A stretch of 64,000 nucleotides of DNA from Macropodus opercularis (GCA_030770545.1 CM061106.1:12966501-13030500), one strand, 5' to 3'. Counted from the first letter of the stretch, positions 1 through 13,950 are shown. Notes: generated by a model not told the origin, from the sequence alone. Numbers and translations: made by a program.

Positions 1-3000
1 CTCCACGCTGCAGTGGAGATTCACTCAACGTGTCTCCCACTGTGCTGGTCAACGCTGCCCCTAGAAGAACAAGAGTGTTACTGGTGATCATCTCAATCAT
101 GTTGATTGAGCAGGAATAGAAATATTTACAAATGTCTCCACAAAGAAACGTGTTGCAGTTAAAAAGTAAATGTATCTATTAGGAACTATTAAAAACGCAG
201 CTTCGTTAAATGTGTCTTTGCAAGTCAGTGAAACTTTCATTCTAATACTATTCTGAGATTTCCTTAAATATATAAATCCTCTGAATAATACTGTTGTGGG
301 TGTTTGTTTTGAGGCGCTTCCACCCTGAGCAAGCACTAGGAGACAGTGGAGAGGAAAAACTCCCTGTGAAGGAAGAAACCTCGGGCAGAACCAGGCTCAG
401 GGTGGGCGGTCGTCTGCCTCGACCGGTGATGCTGAGGATTCTCACACACTACATAAAAAGAAACGTGTCTCTGTCAGTGCTCAGTGGTTGCGTCAGTACC
501 TGGTTTGGTCGGATCCAACACGGACGCTGGTTCATAGGAGTTGTCCCGTCTTGGTCCTCGGTGCAGTAGCCAGACAGCTTGCAGGGAATTCACCTGAGCA
601 ACTGGTCCTCATGGTGTTGCAGGGAGTTACGTTGTCACCGTTAGGTTTCCCTCCTTTTGCCACCAGAGACACTGTTGCACTCTACACATGTGTAGTGATG
701 AAGTCCTTCGCTGGTGACTCCACGCAGCAGTGGAGATTCACTCAACGTGTCTCCCACTGTGCTAGTCAACGCTGCCCCTAGAAGAACAAGAGTGTTACTG
801 GTGATCATCTCAATCATGTTGATTGAGCAGGAATAGAAATATTAACAAATGTCTCCACAAAGAAACGTGTTGGAGTTAAAAAGTAAATGTATCTATTAGG
901 AACTATTAAAAACACAGCTTCGTTAAATGTGTCTTTGCAAGTCAGTGAAACTTTCATTCTAATACTATTCTGAGATTTTGTTAAATATATAAATCCTCTG
1001 AATAATACTGTTGTGGATGTTTGTTTTGAGGCGCTTCCACCCTGAGCAAGCACTAGGAGACAGTGGAGAGGAAAAACTCCCTTTGAAGGAAGAAACCTCG
1101 GGCAGAACCAGGCTCAGGGTGGGCGGTCGTCTGCCTCGACCGGTGATGCTGAGGTTTTCTCACACACTACATAAAAAGAAACTTGTCGCTGTCAGTGGTT
1201 GCGTCAGTACCTGGTTTGGTCGGATCCAACACTGACGCTGGTTCATAGGAGTTGTCCCGTCTTGGTCCTCGGTGCAGTAGCCAGACAGCTTGCAGGGAAT
1301 TCACCTGAGCAACTGGTCCTCATGGTGTTGCAGGGAGTTACGTTGTCACCGTTAGGTTTCCCTCCCTTTGCCACCAGAGACACTGTTGCAGTCTACACAT
1401 GTGTAGTGATGAAGTCCTTCGCTGGTGACTCCACGCTGCAGTGGAGATTCACTCAACGTGTCTCCCACTGTGCTGGTCAACGCTGCCCCTAGAAGAACAA
1501 GAGTGTTACTGGTGATCATCTCAATCATGTTGATTGAGCAGGAATAGAAATATTTACAAATGTCTCCACAAAGAAACGTGTTGCAGTTAAAAAGTAAATG
1601 TATCTATTAGGAACTATTAAAAACGCAGCTTCGTTAAATGTGTCTTTGCAAGTCAGTAAAACTTTCATTCTAATACTATTCTGAGATTTCGTTAAATATA
1701 TAAATCCTCTGAATAATACTGTTGTGGGTGTTTGTTTTGAGGCGCTTCCACCCTGAGCAAGCACTAGGAGACAGTGGAGAGGAAAAACTCCCTTTGAAGG
1801 AAGAAACCTCGGGCAGAACCACGCTCAGGGTGGGCGGTCGTCTGCCTCGACCGGTGATGCTGAGGTTTTCTCACACACTACATAAAAACAAACTTGTCTC
1901 TGTCAGTGGTTGCGTCAGTACCTGGTTTGGTCGGATCCAACACGGACGCTGGTTCATAGGAGTTGTCCCGTCTTGGTCCTCGGTGCAGTAGCCAGACAGC
2001 TTGCAGGGAATTCACCTGAGCAACTGGTCCTCATGGTGTTGCAGGGAGTTACGTTGTCACCGTTAGGTTTCCCTCCCTTTGCCACCAGAGACACTGTTGC
2101 AGTCTACACATGTGTAGTGATGAAGTCCTTCGCTGGTGACTCCACGCTGCAGTGGAGATTCACTCAACGTGTCTCCCACTGTGCTGGTCAACGCTGCCCC
2201 TAGAAGAACAAGAGTGTTACTGGTGATCATCTCAATCATGTTGATTGAGCAGGAATAGAAATATTTACAAATGTCTCCACAAAGAAACGTGTTGCAGTTA
2301 AAAAGTAAATGTATCTATTAGGAACTATTAAAAACGCAGCTTCGTTAAATGTGTCTTTGCAAGTCAGTAAAACTTTCATTCTAATACTATTCTGAGATTT
2401 CCTTAAATATATAAATCCTCTGAATAATACTGTTGTGGGTGTTTGTTTTGAGGCGCTTCCACCCTGAGCAAGCACTAGGAGACAGTGGAGAGGAAAAACT
2501 CTCTTTGAAGGAAGAAACCTTGGGCAGAACCAGGCTCAGGGTGGGCGGTCGTCTGCCTCGACCGGTGATGCTGAGGTTTTCTCACACACTACATAAAAAG
2601 AAACTTGTCTCTGTCAGTGCTCAGTGGTTGCGTCAGTACCTGGTTTGGTCGGATCCAACACTGACGCTGGTTCATAGGAGTTGTCCCGTCTTGGTCCTCG
2701 GTGCAGTAGCCAGACAGCTTGCAGGGAATTCACCTGAGCAACTGGTCCTCATGGTGTTGCAGGGAGTTACGTTGTCACCGTTAGGTTTCCCTCCCTTTGC
2801 CACCAGAGACACTGTTGCAGTCTACACATGTGTAGTGATGAAGTCCTTCGCTGGTGACTCCACGCTGCAGTGGAGATTCACTCAACGTGTCTCCCACTGT
2901 GCTGGTCAACGCTGCCCCTAGAAGAACAAGAGTGTTACTGGTGATCATCTCAATCATGTTGATTGAGCAGGAATAGAAATATTTACAAATGTCTCCACAA

Positions 3001-6000
3001 AGAAACGTGTTGCAGTTAAAAAGTAAATGTATCTATTAGGAACTATTAAAAACGCAGCTTCGTTAAATGTGTCTTTGCAAGTCAGTGAAACTTTCATTCT
3101 AATACTATTCTGAGATTTCCTTAAATATATAAATCCTCTGAATAATACTGTTGTGGGTGTTTGTTTTGAGGCGCTTCCACCCTGAGCAAGCACTAGGAGA
3201 CAGTGGAGAGGAAAAACTCCCTGTGAAGGAAGAAACCTCGGGCAGAACCAGGCTCAGGGTGGGCGGTCGTCTGCCTCGACCGGTGATGCTGAGGTTTTCT
3301 CACACACTACATAAAAAGAAACTTGTCTCTGTCAGTGGTTGCGTCAGTACCTGGTTTGGTCGGATCCAACACTGACGCTGGTTCATAGGAGTTGTCCCGT
3401 CTTGGTCCTCGGTGCAGTAGCCAGACAGCTTGCAGGGAATTCACCTGAGCAACTGGTCCTCATGGTGTTGCAGGGAGTTACGTTGTCACCGTTAGGTTTC
3501 CCTCCCTTTGCCACCAGAGACACTGTTGCAGTCTACACATGTGTAGTGATGAAGTCCTTCGCTGGTGACTCCACGCTGCAGTGGAGATTCCCTCAACGTG
3601 TCTCCCACTGTGCTGGTCAACGCTGCCCCTAGAAGAACAAGAGTGTTACTGGTGATCATCTCAATCATGTTGATTGAGCAGGAATAGAAATACTTACAAA
3701 TGTCTCCACAAAGAAACGTGTTGCAGTTAAAAAGTAAATGTATCTATTAGGAACTATTAAAAACGCAGCTTCGTTAAATGTGTCTTTGCAAGTCAGTAAA
3801 ACTTTCATTCTAATACTATTCTGAGATTTCGTTAAATATATAAATCCTCTGAATAATACTGTTGTGGGTGTTTGTTTTGAGGCGCTTCCACCCTGAGCAA
3901 GCCCCAAGAGACAGTGGAGAGGAAAAACTCCCTTTGAAGGAAGAAACCTCGGGCAGAACCAGGCTCAGGGTGGGCGGTCGTCTGCCTCGACCGGTGATGC
4001 TGAGGTTTTCTCACACACTACATAAAAAGAAACTTGTCTCTGTCAGTGCTCAGTGGTTGCGTCAGTACCTGGTTTGGTCGGATCCAACACTGACGCTGGT
4101 TCATAGGAGTTGTCCCGTCTTGGTCCTCGGTGCAGTAGCCAGACAGCTTGCAGGGAATTCACCTGAGCAACTGGTCCTCATGGTGTTGCAGGGAGTTACG
4201 TTGTCACCGTTAGGTTTCCCTCCCTTTGCCACCAGAGACACTGTTGCACTCTACACATGTGTAGTGATGAAGTCCTTCGCTGGTGACTCCACGCTGCAGT
4301 GGAGATTCCCTCAACGTGTCTCCCACTGTGCTGGTCAACGCTGCCCCTAGAAGAACAAGAGTGTTACTGGTGATCATCTCAATCATGTTGATTAAGCAGG
4401 AATAGAAATACTTACAAATGTCTCCACAAAGAAACGTGTTGCTGTTAAAAAGTAAATGTATCTATTAGGAACTATTAAAAACGCAGTTTCGTTAAATGTG
4501 TCTTTGCAAGTCAGTAAAACTTTCATTCTAATACTATTCTGAGATTTCCTTAAATATATAAATCCTCTGAATAATACTGTTGTGGGTGTTTGTTTTGAGG
4601 CGCTTCCACCCTGAGCAAGCACTAGGAGACAGTGGAGAGGAAAAACTCTCTTTGAAGGAAGAAACCTTGGGCAGAACCAGGCTCAGGGTGGACGGTCGTC
4701 TGCCTCGACCGGTGATGCTGAGGTTTTCTCACACACTACATAAAAAGAAACTTGTCTCTGTCAGTGCTCAGTGGTTGCGTCAGTACCTGGTTTGGTCGGA
4801 TCCAACACTGACGCTGGTTCATAGGAGTTGTCCCGTCTTGGTCCTCGGTGCAGTAGCCAGACAGCTTGCAGGGAATTCACCTGAGCAACTGGTCCTCATG
4901 GTGTTGCAGGGAGTTACGTTGTCACCGTTAGGTTTCCCTCCCTTTGCCACCAGAGACGCTGTTGCAGTCTACACATGTGTAGTGATGAAGTCCTTCGCTG
5001 GTGACTCCACGCTGCAGTGGAGATTCCCTCAACGTGTCTCCCACTGTGCTGGTCAACGCTGCCCCTAGAAGAACAAGAGTGTTACTGGTGATCATCTCAA
5101 TCATGTTGATTAAGCATAACAGGAATGAACATATTTACAAATGTCTCCACAAAGAAACGTGTTGCAGTTAAAAAGTAAATGTATCTATTAGGAACTATTA
5201 AAAACGCAGCTTCGTTAAATGTGTCTTTGCAAGTCAGTAAAACTTTCATTCTAATAATATTCTGAGATTTCCTTAAATATATAAATCCTCTGAATAATAC
5301 TGTTGTGGGTGTTTGTTTTGAGGTGCTTCCACCCTGAGCAAGCACTAGGAGACAGTGGAGAGGAAAAACTCCCTTTGAAGGAAGAAACCTCGGGCAGAAC
5401 CAGGCTCAGGGTGGGCGGTCGTCTGCCTCGACCGGTGATGCTGAGGTTTTCTCACACACTACATAAAAAGAAACTTGTCTCTGTCAGTGCTCAGTGGTTG
5501 CGTCAGTACCTGGTTTGGTCGGATCCAACACTGAAGCTGGTTCATAGGAGTTGTCCCGTCTTGGTCCTCGATGCAGTAGCCAGACAGCTTGCAGGGAATT
5601 CACCTGAGCAACTGGTCCTCATGGTGTTGCAGGGAGTTACGTTGTCACCGTTAGGTTTCCCTCCCTTTGCCACCAGAGACACTGTTGCACTCTGCACATG
5701 TGTAGTGATGAAGTCCTTCGCTGGTGACTCCACGCTGCAGTTGAGATTCCCTCAACGTGTCTCCCACTGTGCTGGTCAACGCTGCCCCTAGAAAAACAAT
5801 AGTGTTACTGGTGATCATCTCAATCATGTTGATTAAGCATAACAGGAATGAACATATTTACAAATGTCTCCACAAAGAAACGTGTTGCAGTTAAAAAGTA
5901 AATGTATCTATTAGGAACTATTAAAAACGCAGCTTCGTTAAATGTGTCTTTGCAAGTCAGTAAAACTTTCATTCTAATACTATTCTGAGATTTCCTTAAA

Positions 6001-8312
6001 TATATAAATCCTCTGAATAATACTGTTGTGGGTGTTTGTTTTGAGGCGCTTCCACCCTGAGCAAGCCCCAAGAGACAGTGGAGAGGAAAAACTCCCTTTG
6101 AAGGAAGAAACCTCGGGCAGAACCAGGCTCAGGGTGGGCGGTCGTCTGCCTCGACCGGTGATGCTGAGGTTTTCTCACACACTACATAAAAAGAAACTTG
6201 TCTCTGTCAGTGCTCAGTGGTTGCGTCAGTACCTGGTTTGGTCGGATCCAACACTGACGCTGGTTCATAGGACTTGTCCCGTCTTGGTCCTCGGTGCAGT
6301 AGCCAGACAGCTTGCAGGGAATTCACCTGAGCAACTGGTCCTCATGGTGTTGCAGGGAGTTACGTTGTCACCGTTAGGTTTCCCTCCCTTTGCCACCAGA
6401 GACACTGTTGCAGTCTACACATGTGTAGTGATGAAGTCCTTCGCTGGTGACTCCACGCTGCAGTGGAGATTCCCTCAACGTGTCTCCCACTGTGCTGGTC
6501 AACGCTGCCCCTAGAAGAACAAGAGTGTTACTGGTGATCATCTCAATCATGTTGATTGAGCATAACAGGAATAGAAATATTTACAAATGTCTCCACAAAG
6601 AAACGTGTTGCAGTTAAAAAGTAAATGTATCTATTAGGAACTATTAAAAACGCAGCTTCGTTAAATGTGTCTTTGCGAGTCAGTGAAACTTTCATTCTAA
6701 TACTATTCTGAGATTTCGTTAAATATACAAATCCTCTGAATAATACTGTTGTGGGTGTTTGTTTTGAGGCGCTTCCACCCTGAGCAAGCACTAGGAGACA
6801 GTGGAGAGGAAAAACTCCCTTTGAAGGAAGAAACCTCGGGCAGAACCAGGCTCAGGGTGGGCGGTCGTCTGCCTCGACCGGTGATGCTGAGGTTTTCTTA
6901 CACACTACATAAAAAGAAACTTGTCTCTGTCAGTGCTCAGTGGTTGTGTCAGAACCTGGTTTGGTCGGATCCAACACTGACGCTGGTTCATAGGAGTTGT
7001 CCCGTCTTGGTCCTCGGTGCAGTAGCCAGACAGCTTGCAGGGAATTCACCTGAGCAACTGGTCCTCATGGTGTTGCAGGGAGTTACGTTGTCACCGTTAG
7101 GTTTCCCTCCCTTTGCCACCAGAGACACTGTTGCACTCTACACATGTGTAGTGATGAAGTCCTTCGCTGGTGACTCCACGCTGCAGTGGAGATTCCCTCA
7201 ACGTGTCTCCCACTGTGCTGGTCAACGCTGCCCCTAGAAGAACAAGAGTGTTACTGGTGATCATCTCAATCATGTTGATTGAGCAAGAATAGAAATATTT
7301 ACAAATGTCTCCACACAGAAACGTGTTGCAGTTAAAAAGTAAATGTATCTATTAGGAACTATTAAAAACGCAGCTTCGTTAAATGTGTCTTTGCGAGTCA
7401 GTAAAACTTTCATTCTAATACTATTCTGAGATTTCGTTAAATATATAAATCCTCTGAATAATACTGTTGTGGTTGTTTGTTTTGAGGTGCTTCCACCCTG
7501 AGCAAGCTTTAGGAGACAGTGGAGAGGAAAAACTCCCTTTGAAAGAAGAAACCTCGGGCAGAACCAGGCTCAGGGTGGGCGGTCGTCTGCCTCGACCGGT
7601 GATGCTGAGGTTTTCTCACACACTACATAAAAAGAAACTTGTCTCTGTCAGTGCTCAGTGGTTGTGTCAGAACCTGGTTTGGTCGGATCCAACACTGACG
7701 CTGGTTCATAGGAGTTGTCCCGTCTTGGTCCTCGGTGCAGTAGCCAGACAGCTTGCAGGGAATTCACCTGAGCAACTGGTCCTCATGGTGTTGCAGGGAG
7801 TTACGTTGTCACCGTTAGGTTTCCCTCCCTTTGCCACCAGAGACACTGTTGCACTCTACACATGTGTAGTGATGAAGTCCTTCGCTGGTGACTCCACGCT
7901 GCAGTGGAGATTCCCTCAACGTGTCTCCCACTGTGCTGGTCAACGCTGCCCCTAGAAGAACAAGAGTGTTACTGGTGATCATCTCAATCATGTTGATTGA
8001 GCAGGAATAGAAATATTTACAAATGTCTCCACACAGAAACGTGTTGCAGTTAAAAAGTAAATGTATCTATTAGGAACTATTAAAAACGCAGCTTCGTTAA
8101 ATGTGTCTTTGCAAGTCAGTGAAACTTTCATTCTAATACTATTCTGAGATTTTGTTAAATATATAAATTCTCTGAATAATACTGTTGTGGGTGTTTGTTT
8201 GGAGGTGCTTCCACCCTGAGCAAGCACTAGGCGACAGTGGAGAGGAAAAACTCCCTTTGAAGGAAGAAACCTCGGGCAGAACCAGGCTCAGGGTGGGCGG
8301 TCGTCTGCCTCG
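1..8312. repeat. Satellite array, monomer about 711-723 bp, about 11.6 copies
   Basis: Homologous points recur at 294, 1011, 1722, 2433, 3151, 3862, 4580, 5303, 6026, 6749, 7467 and 8185, giving spacings of 717, 711, 718 or 723 bp. Two indels explain nearly all of this. A 7-bp TGCTCAG block is absent in the copies around 1190, 1900 and 3335. A 5-bp CATAA block is gained near 5118, 5840 and 6562. Copies are otherwise nearly identical. Each monomer holds a 14-bp palindrome (CTACACATGTGTAG) and, in most copies, an 8+3+8 dyad (CTCAATCA-TGT-TGATTGAG). Each also has one GGATCC site. The stretch with GGAAAAACTCCC and CTGCCTCGACCGG resembles a dispersed teleost repeat I recall, but this is unverified. 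The array enters the window mid-monomer and stops mid-monomer at about 8312. Open frames on both strands (162 and about 80 codons) recur in every copy, but I find no recognisable protein. Confidence 0.97.
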
Positions 8313-11300
8313 ACTTCTAGTCCTGTGTCCTATGGACGGTCAGCTTCTATTCCTGTGTCCTGCGGAAGGTCCGCTTCTTTTCCTGCGGTCTGGAGGAGGA
8401 TAAACTTCTGTTCCTGTGTCACAGAGTCCACTTCCAATCCTGTGTCCTGTGGACGGTCCGCTTCTGTTACTGCGGTCCGGAGGAGGATCCACTTTTGTTC
8501 CTGTGATCTGATGAGGGCCCGCTTGTGTTCCTGGGGTTCGGTGGAGGGTCCACTTCTATCAATGTGTCCTGCAGAGGGTCCGTTTCTGTTCCTGTGGTTC
8601 GGTGGAGGGTCCACTTCTGTTCCTGTGTCCTGTGGACCGTCTGCTTGTGTTCCTGTGGTTCGGTGGAGGGTCCACTTCTGTTCCTGTTTCCTGCGGTCCA
8701 GTTCTGTTCCTGTGTCCTGGAGGGCGGCCCGCTTCTGTTCCTGTGTCCCAGAGGAGGGTCCACTTCTATCCTTGTGTCCTGCAGAGGGTCCGCTTCTGTT
8801 CTTATGGTTAGGTGGAGGATCCACTTTTGTTCCTGCGTTCCAGAGGAGGGTCCACTTCTATCTCCGTGTCCTGCTGAGGGTCCGCTTCTGTTCCTGTGGT
8901 TCGGTGGAGCTTCCACTTCTGTACCTGTGTCCTGTGGTGTTCCTGTGTCCCAGAGGAGGGTCCACTTCTGTTCCTGTGTCCCAAAGGAGGGTCCACTTCT
9001 GTTCCTGTGTCCCAGAGGAGGGTCCGCTTCTGTTCTTGTGGTTCGGTGGAGGATCCACTTCTGTTCCTGTGTCCTGCTGAGGGTCCGCTTCTGTTCCTGC
9101 AGTCCGGAGGAGGAGCCACTTCTGTTCCTGTGTTCCAGTGGAGGGTCCACTTCTATCCCCGTGTCATGCAGAGGGTCCGCTTATGTTCTTGTGGTTCGGT
9201 GGAGGATCCACTTCTGTTCCTGCAGTCTGAAGGAGGATCCACTTCTGTTCCTGTGTTCCAGTGGAGGGTCCACTTCTATCCCCGTGTCATGCAGAGGGTC
9301 CTCTTCTGTTCCTGCGGTCCGGTGGAGGGTCCACTTCTGTTCCTGTGTCCTGTGGAGGATCCACTTCTGTTCCTGTGTCCTGCTGAGGGTCCACTTCTGT
9401 TCCTGCGGTCCAGAGGAGGATCCACTTCTGTTTCTGTGTCCAGCTGAGGGTCCTCTTCTGTTCCTGCGGTCCGGTGGAGGGTCCACTTCTGTTCCTGTGT
9501 CCTGTGGAGGGTCCACTTCTATCCCCGTGTCCTGCAGAGGGTCCGCTTCTGTTCTTGAGGTTTGGTGGAGGGTCCACTTCTGTTCCTGTGTCCTTCAGAG
9601 CGTCAGCTTCTGTTCTTGTGGTTCAGTGGAGGGTCCACTTCCATCCCTGTGGTCTGGAGGAGGATCCACTTCTGCTTCTGTGACCTGCTGAGGGTCCGCT
9701 TCTGTTCTTGTGGTTCGGTGGAGGATCCACGTCTGTTCCTGTGTCCTGCTGAGGGTCCGCTTCTGTTCCTGCAGTCCGGAGGAGGAGCCACTTCTGTTCC
9801 TGTGTCCCAGAGGAGGGTCCACTTCTGTTTCTGTGTCCTGCTGAGGTTCCGCTTCTGTTCCTGTGTCCCAGAGGAGGGTCCACTTCTATCCCCATGTCCT
9901 GCTGAAGGTCCACTTCTGTTCCTGTGTCCTGCGGTCCGGTTCTGTTACTGTGTCCTGGAGGGCGGCCCACTTCTGTTCCTGTGTCCCAGAGGAGGGTCCA
10001 CTTCTATTCCTGTGTCCTGCGGAGTGTGCGCTTCTGTTCTTGTGGTTCGGTGGAGGATCCACTTCTGTTCCTGTGTCCTGCTGAGGGTCCACTTCTGTTC
10101 CTGCGGTCCAGAGGAGGATCCACTTCTGTTCCTGTGTTCCAGTGGAGGGTCCACTTCTATCCCCGTGTCCTGCAGAGGGTCCGCTTCTGTTCTTGAGGTT
10201 TGGTGGAGGGTCCACTTCTGTTCCTGTGTCCTTCAGAGCGTCAGCTTCTGTTCTTGTGGTTCGGTGGAGGATCCACTTCTGTTCCTGTGTTCCAGTGGAG
10301 GGTCCACTTCCATCCCTGTGGTCTGGAGGAGGATCCACTTCTGCTTCTGTGACCTGCTGAGGGTCCGCTTCTGTTCTTGTGGTTCGGTGGAGGATCCACG
10401 TCTGTTCCTGTGTCCTGCTGAGGGTCCGCTTCTGTTCCTGCAGTCCGGAGGAGGAGCCACTTCTGTTCCTGTGTCCCAGAGGAGGGTCCACTTCTGTTTC
10501 TGTGTCCTGCTGAGGTTCCGCTTCTGTTCCTGTGTCCCAGAGGAGGGTCCACTTCTATCCCCATGTCCTGCTGAGGGTCCGCTTCTGTTCCTGTGGTTCG
10601 GTTGAAGGTCCACTTCTGTTCCTGTGTCCTGCGGTCCGGTTCTGTTACTGTGTCCGGGAGGGCGGCCCACTTCTGTTCCTGTGTCCCAGAGGAGGGTCCA
10701 CTTCTGTTCCTGCAATCTGGAGGAGGATCCACTTCTGTTACTGTGTCCCAGTGGAGGATCCACTTCTGTTTCTGTGTCCTGCTGAGGGTCCGCTTCTATC
10801 CCCGTGTCCTGCAGAGGGTCCACTTCTGTCCTTGTGGTAAGGTGGAGGGTCCACTTCTGTTCCTGTTTCCTGTGGTCCGATTCTGTTCCTGTGTCCCAGT
10901 GGAGGGTCGACTTCTATTCCTGTGTCCCGTGCACGATCCGCTTCTATTACTGTGTACTACGGAGGGTCCACTTCTGTTCCTGCGGTCTGGAGGAGGATCC
11001 ACTTCTGTTTCTGTGTCCTGCTGAGGGTCCGCTTCTATCCCCGTGTCCTGCAGAGGGTCCACTTCTGTTCTTATGGTTAGGTGGAGGATCCACTTCTGTT
11101 CCTGCGTTCCAGAGGAGGGTCCACTTCTATCTCCGTGTCCTGCTGAGGGTCCGCTTCTGTTCCTGTGGTTCGGTGGAGCTTCCACTTCTGTACCTGTGTC
11201 CTGTGGTGTTCCTGTGTCCCAGAGGAGGGTCCACTTCTGTTCCTGTGTCCCAGAGGAGGGTCCACTTCTGTTCTTGTGGTTCGGTGGAGGATCCACTTCT

Positions 11301-13950
11301 GTTCCTGTGTCCTGCTGAGGGTCGGCTTCTGTTCCTGCAGTCCGGAGGAGGAGCCACTTCTGTTCCTGTGTTCCAGTGGAGGGTCCACTTCTATCCCCAT
11401 GTCCTGCAGAGGGTCCGCTTATGTTCTTGTGGTTCGGTGGAGGATCCACTTCTGTTCCTGCGTCCTGCTGAGGGTCCGTATCTTTTCCTGCGGTCCAGAG
11501 GAGGATCCACTTCTGTTCCTGTGTTCCAGTGGAGGATCCACTTCTGTTCCTGTGTCCTGTGGAGGATCCACTTCTGTTCCTGTGTCCTGCTGAGGGTCCG
11601 TATCTTTTCCTGCGGTCCAGAGGAGGATCCACTTCTGTTCCTGTGTCCTAGAGGAGGGTCCACTTCTATCCTTGTGTCCTGCAGAGGGTCCGCTTCTGTT
11701 CTTGTGGTTCGGTGGAGGGTCCACTTCTGTTCCTGTGACCTGATGAGCGTCCACTTCTGTTCTTGTGGTTCGGAGGAGGATCCACTTCTGTTCCTGTGAC
11801 CTGCGGTCCGGTTCTGTTACTGTGTCCCAGTGGAGGGTCCACTTCTATTCCTGTGTCCTGTGGACGATCCGCTTCTATTACTGTGTACTACGGAGGGTCC
11901 ACTTCTGTTCATGTGACTTCATGAGGGTCCGCTTCTGTTCCTGTGTCCTGCGGAGGGTCCGCTTGTGTTCCTGTGGTTCGGTGGAGGGTCCACTTCTGTT
12001 CCTGTGTCCCAGAGGAGGGTCCACTTCTATCCCTGTGTCCTTCAGAGCATCCGCTTCTGTTCTTGTGGTTCGGTGGAGGGTCCACTTCTGTTCCTGCAGT
12101 CTGGAGGAGGATCCACTTCTGTTTCTGTGTCTTGCTGAGGGTCCTCTTCTGTTCCTGCGTCCTGTGGAGGATCCACTTCTGTTCCTGTGTCCTGCTGAGG
12201 GTCTGTATCTTTTCCTGCGGTCCAGAGGAGGATCCACTTCTATTCCTGTGTTCCAGTGGAGGGTCCACTTCTGTTCCTGTGTCCTGTGGAGGATCCACTT
12301 CTGTTCCTGTGTCCTGCTGAGGGTCCGTATCTTTTCCTGCGGTCCAGAGGAGGATCCACTTCTGCTTCTGTGACCTGCTGAGGGTCCGCTTCTGTTCCTG
12401 TGTCCCAGAGGAGGGTCCACTTCTATTCCTGTGTCCTGCGGAGTGTCCGCTTCTGATATTGTGGTTCGGTGGAGGGTCCACTTCTGTTCCTGCAGTCTGG
12501 AGGAGGATCCACTTCTGTTTCTGTGTCCTGCTGAGGGTCCTCTTCTGTTCCTGCGTCCTGTGGAGGATCCACTTCTGTTCCTGTGTCCTGCTGAGGGTCT
12601 GTATCTTTTCCTGCGGTCCAGAGGAGGATCCACTTCTGTTCCTGTGTTCCAGTGGAGGGTCCACTTCTGTTCCTGTGTCCTGTGGAGGATCCACTTCTGT
12701 TCCTGTGTCCTGTGGAGGATCCACTTCTGTTCCTGTGTCCTGCTGAGGGTCCGTATCTTTTCCTGCGGTCCAGAGGAGGATCCACTTCTGTTCCTGTGTC
12801 CTAGAGGAGGGTCCACTTCTATCCTTGTGTCCTGCAGAGGGTCCGCTTCTGTTCTTGTGGTTCGGTGGAGGGTCCACTTCTGTTCCTGCAATCTGGAGGA
12901 GGATCCACTTCTGTTCCTGTGACCTGCGGTCCGGTTCTGTTACTGTGTCCCAGTGGAGGGTCCACTTCTATTCCTGTGTCCTGTGGACGATCCGCTTCTA
13001 TTACTGTGTACTACGGAGGGTCCACTTCTGTTCCTGTGACCTCATGAGGGTCCGCTTCTTTTCCTGTGTCCTGCGGAGGGTCAGCTTCTGTTCCTGCGGT
13101 CTGGAGGAGGATCCACTTCTGTTTCTGTGTCCTGCTGAGGGTCCGCTTCTATCCCTGTGTCCTGCAGAGGGTCCACTTCTGTTCTTGTGGTTAGGTGGAG
13201 GATCCACTTCTGTTCCTGCAGTCCAGAGGAGTGTCCACTTCTATTCCCGTGTCCTGCTGAGGGTCCGCTTCTGTTCCTGTGGTTCGGTGGAGCTTCCACT
13301 TCTGTACCTGTGTCCTGGAGGGCGGCCCACTTCTGTTCCTGTGTCCCAGAGGAGGGTCCACTTCTATTCCTGTGTCCTGCGGAGTGTCCGCTTCTGTTTT
13401 TGTGGTTCGGTAGAGGGATCCACTTCTGTTCCTGTGTCCTGCTGAGGGTCGGCTTCTGTTCCTGCGGTCTGGAGGAGGATCCACTTCTGTTCCTGTGTTC
13501 CAGTGGAGGGTCCACTTCTATCCTCGTGTCCTGCAGAGGATCCGAATCTGTTCTTGTCGTTCTGTGGAGGGTCCACTTCTGTTCCTGCGGTCCGGAGGAG
13601 GATCCACTTCTGTTTCTGTGTCCTGCTGAGGGTCCGCTTCTCATACTGCAGCCCAGTGAAGGGTCTGTTTCTGTCAGTGTGGCCTGGAGGAGGGTCTACT
13701 TTTGTTCCTGTGGTTCGATGGAGGGTCCACTTCTATTTCTGTGTCCTGCTGAGGGTCCGCTTCTCATACTGCAGCCCAGTGAAGGGTCTGTTTCTGTCAG
13801 TGTGGTCTGGAGGAGGATCCACTTCTGTTCCTGTGTCTCAGGGTCCACTTCTATTCCTGTGTCCTGTGGACGGTCCGCTTCTCATACTGCAGGCTAGTGG
13901 AGTGTCTGTTTTTGTTAGTGTGGCCCAGTGGAGGATCCGCTTCTGTTCTC
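8313..13950. repeat. GC-rich minisatellite, about 30-31 bp unit
   Basis: About 5.6 kb is built of variants of one unit, for example TCCTGTGTCCTGCTGAGGG followed by TCCGCTTCTGT. Variants carry GTTCGGTGGAGG, CCCAGAGGAGG or CCAGTGGAGG in the middle. At about 31 bp per unit this implies roughly 180 copies. The plus strand is strikingly poor in A and rich in T, G and C. Larger blocks are duplicated. About 9541-9930 recurs at 10,179-10,590 (offset 638, then 667 after one extra unit). About 11,799-11,896 recurs near 12,921-13,018 (offset 1122). About 8797-8945 recurs near 11,069. The last 300 bp contain a diverged unit with CTCATACTGCAGCCCAGTG, duplicated at an offset of 123. Because 30- and 31-bp units are mixed, no frame stays in register with the repeat, so the long open frames on both strands are not treated as coding. 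Confidence 0.97.

Noticed and set aside
294..8403. Repeated 60-162-codon open frames on both strands as genes
   Set aside because: They recur with the satellite monomer on both strands, several begin at non-ATG codons, and no protein family or splice context is seen.
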